Assembly: GCA_019750465.1 (NCBI GenBank)
Contig: JAIEOP010000351.1
Coordinates: 1-52,965 of the forward strand
DNA from: Acetobacteraceae bacterium
GTDB lineage: Bacteria; Pseudomonadota; Alphaproteobacteria; Acetobacterales; Acetobacteraceae
DNA: 52,965 nt
Direction: 5' to 3'
Of this stretch, positions 1-7,839 are shown in pieces (the first letter of the stretch is position 1; each line of letters begins with the position of its first letter). The notes under the pieces were generated by a model. That model saw only the letters and a program-made list of their open reading frames with translations, made no database searches and had not been told where the DNA came from. Made by a program: the position numbers and the translations under genes.

Positions 1-82
1 GGTCCCGCCGCCGGCGGCCTGGCCGGACCGCCGCGGCGGCCGATCCGAGCCGCGGCTGGACTGGCCGGACCGCACCGGCTGA
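1..82 (+). CDS. Possible 3' end of an upstream gene (partial)
   Basis: Reading from base 2, the frame stays open to a TGA at 80-82 and encodes a charged, tryptophan-containing tail ending in RLDWPDRTG. It could be the C-terminus of a gene that begins before the window and precedes the nitrilase on the same strand. Only 26 codons are visible, no family can be recognised, and high-GC DNA often leaves frames open by chance, so this is weak. Confidence 0.25.
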   Translation, partial: VPPPAAWPDRRGGRSEPRLDWPDRTG

Positions 83-130
83 ACCGCCCCGCCGGCGTGC
101 GGCTTGCGGGACCGGCCGTGGCGCGGCTTG

Positions 131-1015
131 ATGCCTGAACAGGACGGGGGAGCAGGCCGCGTGCGCGTCAGCGTCATCCAGATGAACCAGGGCAGCGACA
201 AGGCCGCCAACCTGGACCAGGCGCGGCGCCTCATCGAGGCCGCCGTCGCCGCCGATCGGCCGGACCTGGTCACCTTGCCGGAGACCTGGACGAATCTCGG
301 CGGCGGGCGGGAGGCGCGCAACGCGGCGGCTGAGCCGCTGCCGGAGCCAGGCGGCACCGGCGGGGCCGCCTACGAGATGCTGCGTGCGGCGGCACGGGCC
401 AACCGCATCCATGTCCATGGCGGCTCGATGATCGAGACGGGAGGGATCGAGGGCGGCGGCGAGAAGCTGTTCAACACCACCGTCGTCTTCGATCCCGAGG
501 GGCGCGAGATCGCGCGCTACCGCAAGATCCACCTGTTCGACATCACCGGGCCGGACGGCACCGGCTACCGCGAGAGCGCGCTCTACGGCGCCGGCGACCG
601 GCTGGTCACCTTCCAGGCCGACGGCGTCACCTTCGGCTGCACCATCTGCTACGACCTGCGTTTTGCGGAGCATTACATCGCGCTGCGGCGGCTGGGGGCG
701 GAGGCGATCTTCATCCCCTCCAACTTCACCCTGCAGACGGGGAAGGACCACTGGGAGGTGCTGATGCGGGCAAGGGCCATCGAGAGCCAGTGCTGGATCC
801 TCGCCGCCGCCTCCTACGGGTCGTACGAGGAGCGCGGTGCGACGCGCTTCGTCTATGGCCATTCCCTGGTCTGCGACCCCTGGGGGCATGTGGTGGCAAA
901 GGCCAGCGACGGCATCGGCTGGGCAACGGCGCGCATCGATCCCGGCGTGACACAGCGGGTGCGGCGGGACATGCCCGTCCTTGAACACCGCGACGCGCGG
1001 GACATCGCGCTATGA
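131..1015 (+). CDS. Carbon-nitrogen hydrolase (nitrilase/omega-amidase superfamily)
   Basis: Single-domain amidohydrolase of the nitrilase superfamily, which hydrolyses amide or nitrile C-N bonds in the cytoplasm. The Glu-Lys-Cys catalytic triad is visible: E51 in LPETW, K132 in YRKIHLFD and C173 in CTICYDLRF. The YRKIHLFD and CYDLRF contexts match the Nit1/Nit2-like branch (omega-amidase, deaminated glutathione amidase) better than true nitrilases. The start at ATG 131 is preferred over GTG 104 because the family fold begins near VRVSVIQMNQ; the upstream codons give only an arginine-rich stretch. NAD kinase follows after 13 bp on the same strand. The exact substrate cannot be assigned from sequence alone. 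Confidence 0.9.
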   Translation: MPEQDGGAGRVRVSVIQMNQGSDKAANLDQARRLIEAAVAADRPDLVTLPETWTNLGGGREARNAAAEPLPEPGGTGGAAYEMLRAAARANRIHVHGGSMIETGGIEGGGEKLFNTTVVFDPEGREIARYRKIHLFDITGPDGTGYRESALYGAGDRLVTFQADGVTFGCTICYDLRFAEHYIALRRLGAEAIFIPSNFTLQTGKDHWEVLMRARAIESQCWILAAASYGSYEERGATRFVYGHSLVCDPWGHVVAKASDGIGWATARIDPGVTQRVRRDMPVLEHRDARDIAL

Positions 1016-1028
1016 CGCAGCATAGCGC

Positions 1029-1850
1029 GTGATGGACGTGACCCCGGCGCCGGTCCTCCATTCGACCCCGCTGCTGGCCGAGGATCTGACCGGCCGCATC
1101 GCCTTCTGCGCCGCCGCGACCGAGCAGGCGGCCGCCGCGCGGGCGCGGCTGGTCGCACTGCATGGCGGCGCGCCGGCGGAACGGGCGGCGGTCATCGTGG
1201 CGCTGGGCGGCGATGGCTGCATGCTGGAGACGCAGCACCGCCTGCTCGGGCGCAACATCCCCATCTACGGAATGAATTGCGGCAGCGTCGGCTTCCTGAT
1301 GAACGACTATCGCGAGGACGACCTGCTGCGCCGGCTGCGCGAGGCACAGGCGGCGGAACTCCACCCCCTGCGCATGCGCACCACGGACGAAACCGGCGCC
1401 GTGGCCGAGGCGCTGGCGATCAACGAGGTCTCGCTGCTGCGCGAAACCCGGCAGGCCGCCAAGCTGCGCATCCTGGTCGATGGCAAGGTGCGGCTGGCGG
1501 AGCTGATCTGCGACGGCGCCATCGTGGCGACGCCGGCAGGCAGCACCGCCTACAACCTCTCGGCGCACGGGCCGATCGTGCCGCTGGGGGCGAACCTGCT
1601 GCCGCTGACGCCGATCTCGGCCTTCCGCCCCCGGCGCTGGCGCGGCGCGCTGCTGCCGAGCGATGCGCAGGTGGTGTTCGAGGTGCTGGAGGCGGACAAG
1701 CGTCCGGTCGCGGCGGTGGCCGACTACACCGAGGTGCGCGACGTGCGCCGCGTGGAGGTGCGGGAGGACCGCGGCGTGGCGCTGACCCTGCTGTTCGACC
1801 CGGACCACGGGCTGTCCGAGCGGATCATCGCGGAGCAGTTCACGGTGTGA
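1029..1850 (+). CDS. nadK: NAD kinase
   Basis: Phosphorylates NAD to NADP using ATP or polyphosphate; the only route to NADP in most bacteria. The family GGDG motif is at residues 60-63 (ALGGDGCML), followed by the NE motif ([10 protein letters not shown]) and the [18 protein letters not shown] block that forms the NAD site. The length of 273 residues is in the short alphaproteobacterial range. The start is GTG 1029 or the adjacent ATG 1032; both give essentially the same protein. It lies just downstream of the nitrilase gene and 14 bp before the MNT gene, so co-transcription is likely. Confidence 0.95.
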   Translation: MMDVTPAPVLHSTPLLAEDLTGRIAFCAAATEQAAAARARLVALHGGAPAERAAVIVALGGDGCMLETQHRLLGRNIPIYGMNCGSVGFLMNDYREDDLLRRLREAQAAELHPLRMRTTDETGAVAEALAINEVSLLRETRQAAKLRILVDGKVRLAELICDGAIVATPAGSTAYNLSAHGPIVPLGANLLPLTPISAFRPRRWRGALLPSDAQVVFEVLEADKRPVAAVADYTEVRDVRRVEVREDRGVALTLLFDPDHGLSERIIAEQFTV

Positions 1851-1864
1851 GCGGGAGTGGTGTA

Positions 1865-2194
1865 GTGTTCGCCGCGATGCCAGCGACGGTTCCGCACAGC
1901 CTGCTGCGTCAGGTCATCGCCGTCTATGCACCGCGGCGCGTGATCCTGTTCGGCAGCCATGCCAGGGGCGAGGCAGGGGAGGACAGCGACCTGGACCTGC
2001 TCGTGGTGCTGGACGACGATGTGCCCCCCGAAGCGCTGCACTGGCGCCGCCGCCATGAGGCCCGGCGAGGCTATGCCGGCGGGGTGGACATCATCCCCTG
2101 CCGCGAGCGCGTGCTGCGCGACCGCGCCCGGGCGCCGGGCTCGCTCGCCGCGGCAGCGCTGCGGGAGGGCGTGACCGTCTATGAGCGGCCCTGA
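1865..2194 (+). CDS. MNT-type nucleotidyltransferase (HEPN partner)
   Basis: Minimal nucleotidyltransferase of the DNA polymerase beta superfamily, 109 residues. The GSx10DxD signature is clear in FGSHARGEAGEDSDLDLLV, and a third acidic position occurs in GGVDIIPC, so the active site looks intact. The GTG at 1865 is preferred because GGGAG lies about 9 bp upstream; ATG 1877 is the alternative. It overlaps the following HEPN gene by 14 bp. MNT/HEPN pairs are known as toxin-antitoxin-like or antiphage modules in which the MNT protein can AMPylate and silence the HEPN partner. That role is inferred from family and adjacency. Confidence 0.85.
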   Translation: MFAAMPATVPHSLLRQVIAVYAPRRVILFGSHARGEAGEDSDLDLLVVLDDDVPPEALHWRRRHEARRGYAGGVDIIPCRERVLRDRARAPGSLAAAALREGVTVYERP

Positions 2195-2591
2195 CCCGGA
2201 GGCGTTGCGGGCGGAGGCGTTGCGCTGGCTGAGCCGGGTCGAGGACGATCTCGAGATGGTCGCGGCCGGCGTGGAGCGCGGTCGCCTCCGTCCCGCCGCC
2301 TTCCACGTGCAGCAAGCCGCCGAGAAGCTGCTGAAGGTCCTGCTGGTTCTGGCCGGCGCCGCGGTGCCGAAGACGCATGACCTCGATCGCCTGATCCGCC
2401 TCGCCGGTGCCGACAGGGCCTTGCCGGCGAGCGCGGCGGACCAGCTTGCCGCGCTGACCTCCTGGGCAACGATCGGGCGCTACCCGGAGCCTGAGGACGA
2501 CATCGCGCCGACCGCGGAGGAGATCGCCGAGGCGCTGCGTCTGCTGCGCATGCTCGAGGATCTGGTGCGCGCGCGCCTGACCGGCGGCTGA
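2181..2591 (+). CDS. HEPN domain protein (MNT partner)
   Basis: All-helical HEPN-domain protein of 136 residues. The typical helix FHVQQAAEKLLKVLLVL is followed by the KTHDLDRLI motif and a C-terminal WATIGRYPEPE segment, all hallmarks of the PF05168-type HEPN family. The R-x4-6-H ribonuclease motif of HepT-type toxins is not obvious, nor is the Tyr-rich AMPylation site of HepT. It may therefore be a binding or regulatory HEPN rather than an active RNase. Its start codon lies inside the MNT gene (14-bp overlap), so the two products are probably made in fixed ratio. Confidence 0.8.
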   Translation: MSGPDPEALRAEALRWLSRVEDDLEMVAAGVERGRLRPAAFHVQQAAEKLLKVLLVLAGAAVPKTHDLDRLIRLAGADRALPASAADQLAALTSWATIGRYPEPEDDIAPTAEEIAEALRLLRMLEDLVRARLTGG

Positions 2592-2596
2592 TCCTG

Positions 2597-3781
2597 GTGC
2601 CCACGCAGCCGGTCTCCGACACCCGCCTCATCGCCTGCATCGCCATCGGCCAGACCATCGGCTGGGGTACGCTGTTCTCCGTCTTCCCGCTGTTCATGGC
2701 GCCTTGGGAAGCGGAGCTTGGCTGGTCGCGCGCCGAGGTGAATGCCGGCCTCACCTGTGCCCTGCTGGTCGGCGGGCTCGTCGCCGTACCCTGCGGTCGC
2801 TTCGTCGATCGCCACGGCGGGCGGATGATGCTGGCCACCGGCGCCATCGCCGGGGCGCTGCTGTTGCTGGCGCTGTCGCAGGTGAGGTCGCTGCCGGTGT
2901 TCTGGGCGATCTGGGCGGTGATGGGCGTGGTGCAGGCGGCGGCACTCTGGACGCCGGCGATGACGCTCGTGGTGGGGCGCGCGCGGGAGCCGACGCGGGC
3001 GATCACCGCCATCAGCTTCGTCACCGGGCTCAGCACCACCATCTTCGTGCCGGTCGGCGCGCTGCTGATCGAGGCGCTGGGCTGGCGCGGCGCGCTGGTG
3101 GCGCTCGCGGCCATCCAGACCATCCCCGCGGCGTTGACCCTGGCGATGCTCTCGCCCGACCCGGCGCGCGCCGCCACCGCGCCACGCGCCGGGTTCAGCC
3201 TGCTGCAGGCGGTGCGGCGGCCCGCCTTCCTGGCGCTGGCCGCCTGCTTCGCGGGGCACGCCTTCGTCGCGGTCGGCCTCGGCGCACACCTGATCCCCTA
3301 CCTGCGCGAGCAGGGGCTGCCGGAGGCCTCGGTGCTGCTGATCGTGGCGCTGCACGGCCCGTTCCAGGTGGTGGCGCGCGCCGGCCTGTTCGCGCTGGGT
3401 CCGCGCGCGACCCTGCGCGGGGTCGGGCGGATCACCACGGCGCTGACGCCGGTGGCGATGCTGCTGCTGGCGGTGCTGCCGCCGCTGCTGGCGTGGCTGG
3501 TGCTGTTCGCGCTGGTCTGGGCAGTGGCGGATGGGCTGATGACCATCATCCGCTCGGCCGGCGTGATGGAGATCCTCGGCCGCGAGGGGTACGGCACGCT
3601 GACGGGCGCGCTGAGCATCGCGACCGTGCTGCCGCGCACGCTCTCGCCGCTGCTGATCGCGCTGTGGTGGGAGGCGATGGGCGGCTACGGGCCGCTGCCC
3701 TGGCTGCTGGCGGGGATCGGCGTGTTGTCCGCGGCGGCCTTCTCGGTCGCCGCTCAGCGCGGCGGCGCCGTCGTCCGGTAG
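2597..3781 (+). CDS. MFS transporter
   Basis: Integral membrane permease of the major facilitator superfamily, 394 residues with about twelve hydrophobic segments. After TM2 the loop reads PCGRFVDRHGGRMML, a version of the MFS signature G-R-x-x-D-R-x-G-x-R. The start is GTG 2597, only 5 bp after the HEPN stop, so it may be the last gene of the upstream unit. Substrate unknown. Its 3' end converges on, and overlaps by 28 bp, a small lipoprotein gene on the other strand. Confidence 0.85.
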   Translation: MPTQPVSDTRLIACIAIGQTIGWGTLFSVFPLFMAPWEAELGWSRAEVNAGLTCALLVGGLVAVPCGRFVDRHGGRMMLATGAIAGALLLLALSQVRSLPVFWAIWAVMGVVQAAALWTPAMTLVVGRAREPTRAITAISFVTGLSTTIFVPVGALLIEALGWRGALVALAAIQTIPAALTLAMLSPDPARAATAPRAGFSLLQAVRRPAFLALAACFAGHAFVAVGLGAHLIPYLREQGLPEASVLLIVALHGPFQVVARAGLFALGPRATLRGVGRITTALTPVAMLLLAVLPPLLAWLVLFALVWAVADGLMTIIRSAGVMEILGREGYGTLTGALSIATVLPRTLSPLLIALWWEAMGGYGPLPWLLAGIGVLSAAAFSVAAQRGGAVVR

Positions 3782-3888
3782 GTCGCGCCCGTTCCGCCGC
3801 CGACATAGCCGCCGCTGACCGCGCCCTCGCGCGACGCGCAGGCGGCGAGGACACAGGCCGCCAGCAGCACGGCAAGCGCACCCTTCAC
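3754..3888 (-). CDS. Small lipoprotein, 44 residues, last gene of the peptide ABC operon
   Basis: GTG-initiated ORF of 44 codons. The first residues are MKGALAVLLAACVLAAC, a short basic n-region and hydrophobic core with lipobox-like LAAC and VLAAC sites, so export and N-terminal lipidation are likely. The mature part is Gly-rich (SGGYVGGGTGATYR), reminiscent of tiny alphaproteobacterial outer-membrane lipoproteins. The GTG overlaps the TGA of the upstream ATP-binding gene as GTGA, the same coupling used between the permease genes of the operon, which is the main argument that it is translated. Function unknown. Confidence 0.6.
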   Translation of the reverse strand: MKGALAVLLAACVLAACASREGAVSGGYVGGGTGATYRTTAPPR

Positions 3889-4937
3889 GCGGCCGCGTCG
3901 TTCAGGTGGCAGGCGCTGCGGTGCCCCGGCGCCACGGTCTTCAGCGCCGGCACCTCCACCTTGCAGCGCGGCATGGCGTGCGGGCAGCGCGGGTGGAAGT
4001 GGCAGCCCGTCGGCGGGTTGAGCGGCGAGGGGATCTCGCCCTGCACCACCGTGAAGGCGCGCCGCCGCGCCTCGATGCGCGGCACGGAGGCCAGCAGGGA
4101 TTGCGTGTAGGGATGGTTGGCACGGGCGAAGACCTCCGCCGCCGGCGCCTCCTCCACAACGCGGCCGAGATACATGATCACCACCCGGTCGGAGAGGTGC
4201 TCCACCACCGAGAGGTCGTGCGAGATGAACAGGTAGGTCAGCCCCAGCTCGCGCCGCAGCTTCATGAAGAGGTTGAGGATCTGCGCCTGGATCGAGACGT
4301 CGAGCGCCGCCACCGCCTCGTCGCAGACCAGCATGTCGGGCTTCACCGCCAGGGCGCGGGCGATGCCGATGCGCTGGCGCTGGCCGCCGGAGAACTGGTG
4401 CGGGTAGCGCCGCTTGAAGCCGGGATCGAGTCCGGCGCGCCGCAACTGCTCGTCCACGTAGTCCGGCAGCCCGGCGCGGGAGACCAGGCCATGCACCATC
4501 GGCGCCTCGCCCACGATGTCCTGCACCTTGAGGCGTGGATTGAGGGAGGCGTAGGGATCCTGGAAGATCATCTGCGTGCGCAGCTTGGCCTCGCGCGCCG
4601 CGGCGCCACCCAGGCTTCGGATGTCGGCGCCGTGCCGCAGCACCATGCCATCGGACGGCGGCAGGATGCCGGCCACCATCCGCCCGAGCGTCGATTTGCC
4701 GCAGCCGCTCTCGCCGACCAGGCCCACCACCTCGCCCTCGCGGATGGCGAGATCGACGCGATCGACGGCGTGCACCACCTCCTCGCGCACCGGCGCGCCG
4801 AGCCGCCGGGCCAGCCGGCCGACGACATCCAGCCGCTTCTCGAAGCGGCGGGACACGTTGCGCAGCTCGATGATGGGAACCTCGGGCGCCGCCGGCCCGG
4901 TCCGTGGCGCCACGCGTTCGATGACGGTGCCGCTCAT
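3885..4937 (-). CDS. Dipeptide/oligopeptide ABC transporter, ATP-binding protein (DppF/OppF type)
   Basis: Cytoplasmic ATPase subunit of a peptide importer, 350 residues. Walker A is GESGCGKST at residues 75-83, the signature is SGGQRQRIGIARAL, Walker B is MLVCDEAVAALD and the switch histidine is in FISHDLSVV. The Cys-containing C-terminal oligopeptide extension (TGCHFHPRCPHAMPRC) is typical of DppF/OppF. One deviation: CDEA replaces the usual CDEP. The start ATG 4937 overlaps the DppD-type stop as ATGA. Pairs with the next ATPase as a heterodimer. Confidence 0.95.
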   Translation of the reverse strand: MSGTVIERVAPRTGPAAPEVPIIELRNVSRRFEKRLDVVGRLARRLGAPVREEVVHAVDRVDLAIREGEVVGLVGESGCGKSTLGRMVAGILPPSDGMVLRHGADIRSLGGAAAREAKLRTQMIFQDPYASLNPRLKVQDIVGEAPMVHGLVSRAGLPDYVDEQLRRAGLDPGFKRRYPHQFSGGQRQRIGIARALAVKPDMLVCDEAVAALDVSIQAQILNLFMKLRRELGLTYLFISHDLSVVEHLSDRVVIMYLGRVVEEAPAAEVFARANHPYTQSLLASVPRIEARRRAFTVVQGEIPSPLNPPTGCHFHPRCPHAMPRCKVEVPALKTVAPGHRSACHLNDAAA

Positions 4938-5917
4938 GCCGCTTCGGCCGCTTCGAGGTGCGGGTGGATGCAGCGGGCGAAGCGGCCGGGGCGGTGCTCC
5001 GTGATCATCGGCTGCACCGCGGCGCAGGCGTCGGTGGCGCGCGGGCAGCGGGCGCGGAAGGCGCAGCCCTCCGGCAGGTTCAGCAGCGAGGGCGTCATGC
5101 CCGGGATCTGGCGCAGCGGCGCGCCGCGACGGTTGCGGCTCGGCACGCTGCCGATCAGCCCGAGCGTGTAGGGATGCAGCGGCGCATCCAGGACCTCGTC
5201 CACCGGCCCCTGCTCGACGACACGGCCGGCGTACATGACGGCGATGTCGTCGGCCAGGCCGGCAACCACCGAGAGGTCATGCGTGATCCAGATCATTGCG
5301 GTGCCGCTTTCGGCGCAGAGCTTCTGCGCCTCGGCCAGGATCTGGCCCTGGATGGTGACGTCGAGCGCGGTTGTGGGCTCGTCGGCGATGATCAGGTCGG
5401 GCTTGTGCAGCAGCGCGATGGCGATGGCGACGCGCTGGCGCATGCCGCCGGAGAACTGGTGCGGATAGGCGTGCAGGCGCTCCTCCGGCGAGGGGATGCC
5501 GACCTGGCCGAGCGCGTCTCGGGCGATGCGGCGCGCCTCCTCGCGCGTGGTCCTGCGATGCGCCAGCACGGTCTCGACCATCTGGGTGTCGATGCGCAGG
5601 ACCGGGTTGAGCGTCATCATCGGGTCCTGGAAGATCATCGCGATCCGGTTGCCCCGCAGGTCGCGCATCGCCTCCTCGGACAGCGTCGTCAGGTCGGTGC
5701 CCTGGAACAGGATGCGCCCGCCGGCGATGCGGCCCGGCGGGTCCACGAGGCCGATGATCGAGAAGCCGGTGACGGTCTTGCCCGAGCCGCTCTCCCCCAC
5801 CAGGCCGAGCACCCTGCCGCGCTCGACGGCGAAGGAGACGTCGTCCACCGCCTTCACCACGCCGGCCCGGGTGAAGAAATGCGTGCGGAGATTCCGCACT
5901 TCCAGCGTCGGGGTCAC
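4934..5917 (-). CDS. Dipeptide/oligopeptide ABC transporter, ATP-binding protein (DppD/OppD type)
   Basis: Second ATPase of the peptide importer, 327 residues from GTG 5917. Walker A is GESGSGKT near residues 41-48, the signature is [14 protein letters not shown], Walker B is [14 protein letters not shown], and WITHDLSVV carries the switch histidine. The C-terminal [14 protein letters not shown] segment is the Cys-rich family tail. The GTG start is chosen because it overlaps the permease stop as GTGA and gives the family's usual N-terminus; the open frame extends upstream only as a shadow of the permease gene. Confidence 0.95.
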   Translation of the reverse strand: MTPTLEVRNLRTHFFTRAGVVKAVDDVSFAVERGRVLGLVGESGSGKTVTGFSIIGLVDPPGRIAGGRILFQGTDLTTLSEEAMRDLRGNRIAMIFQDPMMTLNPVLRIDTQMVETVLAHRRTTREEARRIARDALGQVGIPSPEERLHAYPHQFSGGMRQRVAIAIALLHKPDLIIADEPTTALDVTIQGQILAEAQKLCAESGTAMIWITHDLSVVAGLADDIAVMYAGRVVEQGPVDEVLDAPLHPYTLGLIGSVPSRNRRGAPLRQIPGMTPSLLNLPEGCAFRARCPRATDACAAVQPMITEHRPGRFARCIHPHLEAAEAA

Positions 5918-6837
5918 TTCTTCAGCCTCGGGTTCAGCACGTCGCGCAGCTGGTCGCCGACCAGGTTGATCGAGACGATGGTCACCAGCAGCGCGATGCC
6001 CGGGTAGAAGCTGATCCAGTACTTGCCGGAGAGCATGTACTCGTAGCCATTGGCGATCAGCAGGCCGAGCGAGGGCTCGGTGATCGGCACGCCCAGGCCG
6101 AGGAAGGAGAGCGTCGCCTCCAGCGCGATGGCGCGGGCGATCTGCATGGTGCCGACCACGATCAGCGGCGGCAGGCAGTTCGGCAGCAGGTGGCGGAAGA
6201 TCACCCGGTGCGTCGGCAGGGCGAGGCACTGCGCCGCCTCGATGTACTCGCGCCGTCGCTCGACCAGGGCGCTGCCGCGCACGGTGCGGGCGTAGTAGGC
6301 CCACTCGACCACGACGATGGCGATGACGACGTTGAGGATGCCCTTGCCGAGAAAGGCGAGGATCATCAGCGCCGCCAGGATCGCCGGGAAGGAGAGCTGG
6401 AGGTCCACCAGCCGCATGATGGCGCTGTCGGTGCGCCCGCCGGCATAGGCCGCCAGCATCCCGAGCGAGGCGCCGACCAGGCAGGCGATCAGCGCCGAGC
6501 CCGCGCCCACGGTCAGCGAGATGCGCAGCCCGTACATGATGCCGGACAGCATGTCCCGCCCCTGGTCGTCCGTGCCGAGCCAGTGCGTGATGCCGGTGCC
6601 GCCGACCGAGCCGGGCTCCAGCCGCCCGTCCATGATGTCGAGGACGGCAAGGTCGTAGGGGTTCTGCGGCGCGATCCAGGGCGCCAGGATCGCCACCAGG
6701 GCGATGATGGCGAAGACCACCAGCGCGCCCACCGCGATGGGGGAAGCCGCGAATTCCGCCACGAACCGGTGGAACGGCGTCTCGATCTTCGGCGGCACGG
6801 CGGGCACGGGCGCCGCGCCGAGCGTGGTGCTGCTCAT
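5914..6837 (-). CDS. Dipeptide/oligopeptide ABC transporter, permease (DppC type)
   Basis: Inner-membrane permease of 307 residues with a cytosolic N-terminal segment followed by the first membrane helix (VGALVVFAIIALVAILAPWI), as in DppC. The periplasmic loop contains HWLGTDDQGRDMLSGIMYG, a nearly universal DppC/OppC signature, and the EAA-type coupling loop is near YIEAAQCLAL. The start ATG 6837 overlaps the DppB stop as ATGA. Forms the channel with DppB. Confidence 0.95.
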   Translation of the reverse strand: MSSTTLGAAPVPAVPPKIETPFHRFVAEFAASPIAVGALVVFAIIALVAILAPWIAPQNPYDLAVLDIMDGRLEPGSVGGTGITHWLGTDDQGRDMLSGIMYGLRISLTVGAGSALIACLVGASLGMLAAYAGGRTDSAIMRLVDLQLSFPAILAALMILAFLGKGILNVVIAIVVVEWAYYARTVRGSALVERRREYIEAAQCLALPTHRVIFRHLLPNCLPPLIVVGTMQIARAIALEATLSFLGLGVPITEPSLGLLIANGYEYMLSGKYWISFYPGIALLVTIVSINLVGDQLRDVLNPRLKK

Positions 6838-7808
6838 GCCTTGCCCTCCAGCCGCACGCGGGGATCGAGCACGGTGTAGGTGATGTCGACCACCAGGTTG
6901 ATCACCACGAACATCAGCACGATCACCATCAGGTAGGCCACCATCACCGGCCGGTCGAGCACGTTGATGCTGTCGATGATCAGCTTGCCCATGCCGGGCC
7001 AGGCGAAGATGCTCTCGGTGACGACGGAGAACGCGATGGTGCCGCCGAACTCGAGCCCCACCACGGTCACCACGGGGATCAGGATGTTCTTGAACACGTG
7101 GACGAACACCACGCGGTTGGGCGAGAGGCCCTTGGCGCGGGCGAATTTCACGTAGTCCATCAGCATCGCCTCCCGCACGCCGGCGCGGGTGAGGCGGATC
7201 ACCAGGCTGATCTTGAACAGGCTGAGGTTGATCGCCGGCAGGATCATGTGCGACAGGCCGTTCCAGGTGAGGAAGCTCCAGCGCACGCCGAGCACCTCCA
7301 CCGTCTCGCCCCGCCCCGTGCTGGGCAGCCAGCCGAGCTGCACGGCGAAGACCATGATCAGCATCAGCCCGACCCAGAAGGTCGGCAGCGAGAAGCCGAG
7401 GATGCTGCCCGCCATGATCGCCTTGCTGACCGCGCTGTCGGGCCGCAGCCCGGCATAGAGGCCGAGCGGCAGGCCGATGATGATGGCGGCGACCGTGGCA
7501 CCCACGGCAAGTTCGAGCGTTGCCGGCATGCGGTCCAGGATCAGCCGCAGCGCCGGCTCGTTGAACACGAAGCTGCGGCCGAGATCCCCCTGCAGCGCCT
7601 TGCCGAGGAAGACCAGGTACTGCTCCCACAGCGGCAGGTCGAGGCCGAGCGACCGGATGGCGCGCTCGCGCTCGATCTGGTCGGCATCGGGGCTGATCAG
7701 GATCTCGACCGGATCGCCGATCGCATAGACGCCGAGGAAGACCAGCAGCGACATGGCCAGCACCACGCCGGCGGCCTGGATCAGCCGGCGCAGGAGATAG
7801 ACGGTCAT
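6834..7808 (-). CDS. Dipeptide/oligopeptide ABC transporter, permease (DppB type)
   Basis: Inner-membrane permease, 324 residues. It begins with MTVYLLRRLIQAAGVVLAMS, the typical DppB first helix, and has the long periplasmic loop with the DLGRSFVFNEPAL signature followed by five more hydrophobic segments. The coupling loop is seen in YVKFARAKGLSPNRVVFVH. It follows the substrate-binding protein gene after 31 bp and is coupled to DppC by an ATGA overlap. Confidence 0.95.
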   Translation of the reverse strand: MTVYLLRRLIQAAGVVLAMSLLVFLGVYAIGDPVEILISPDADQIERERAIRSLGLDLPLWEQYLVFLGKALQGDLGRSFVFNEPALRLILDRMPATLELAVGATVAAIIIGLPLGLYAGLRPDSAVSKAIMAGSILGFSLPTFWVGLMLIMVFAVQLGWLPSTGRGETVEVLGVRWSFLTWNGLSHMILPAINLSLFKISLVIRLTRAGVREAMLMDYVKFARAKGLSPNRVVFVHVFKNILIPVVTVVGLEFGGTIAFSVVTESIFAWPGMGKLIIDSINVLDRPVMVAYLMVIVLMFVVINLVVDITYTVLDPRVRLEGKA

Positions 7809-7839
7809 CGCATCCGTCCCCGTCGCGCCGGCACCCGCG

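Noticed and set aside
1277-1864. Long N-terminal extension of the MNT nucleotidyltransferase
   Set aside because: The in-frame upstream part is Arg/Gly-rich and overlaps nadK in another frame; the family domain starts right after the GTG at 1865.
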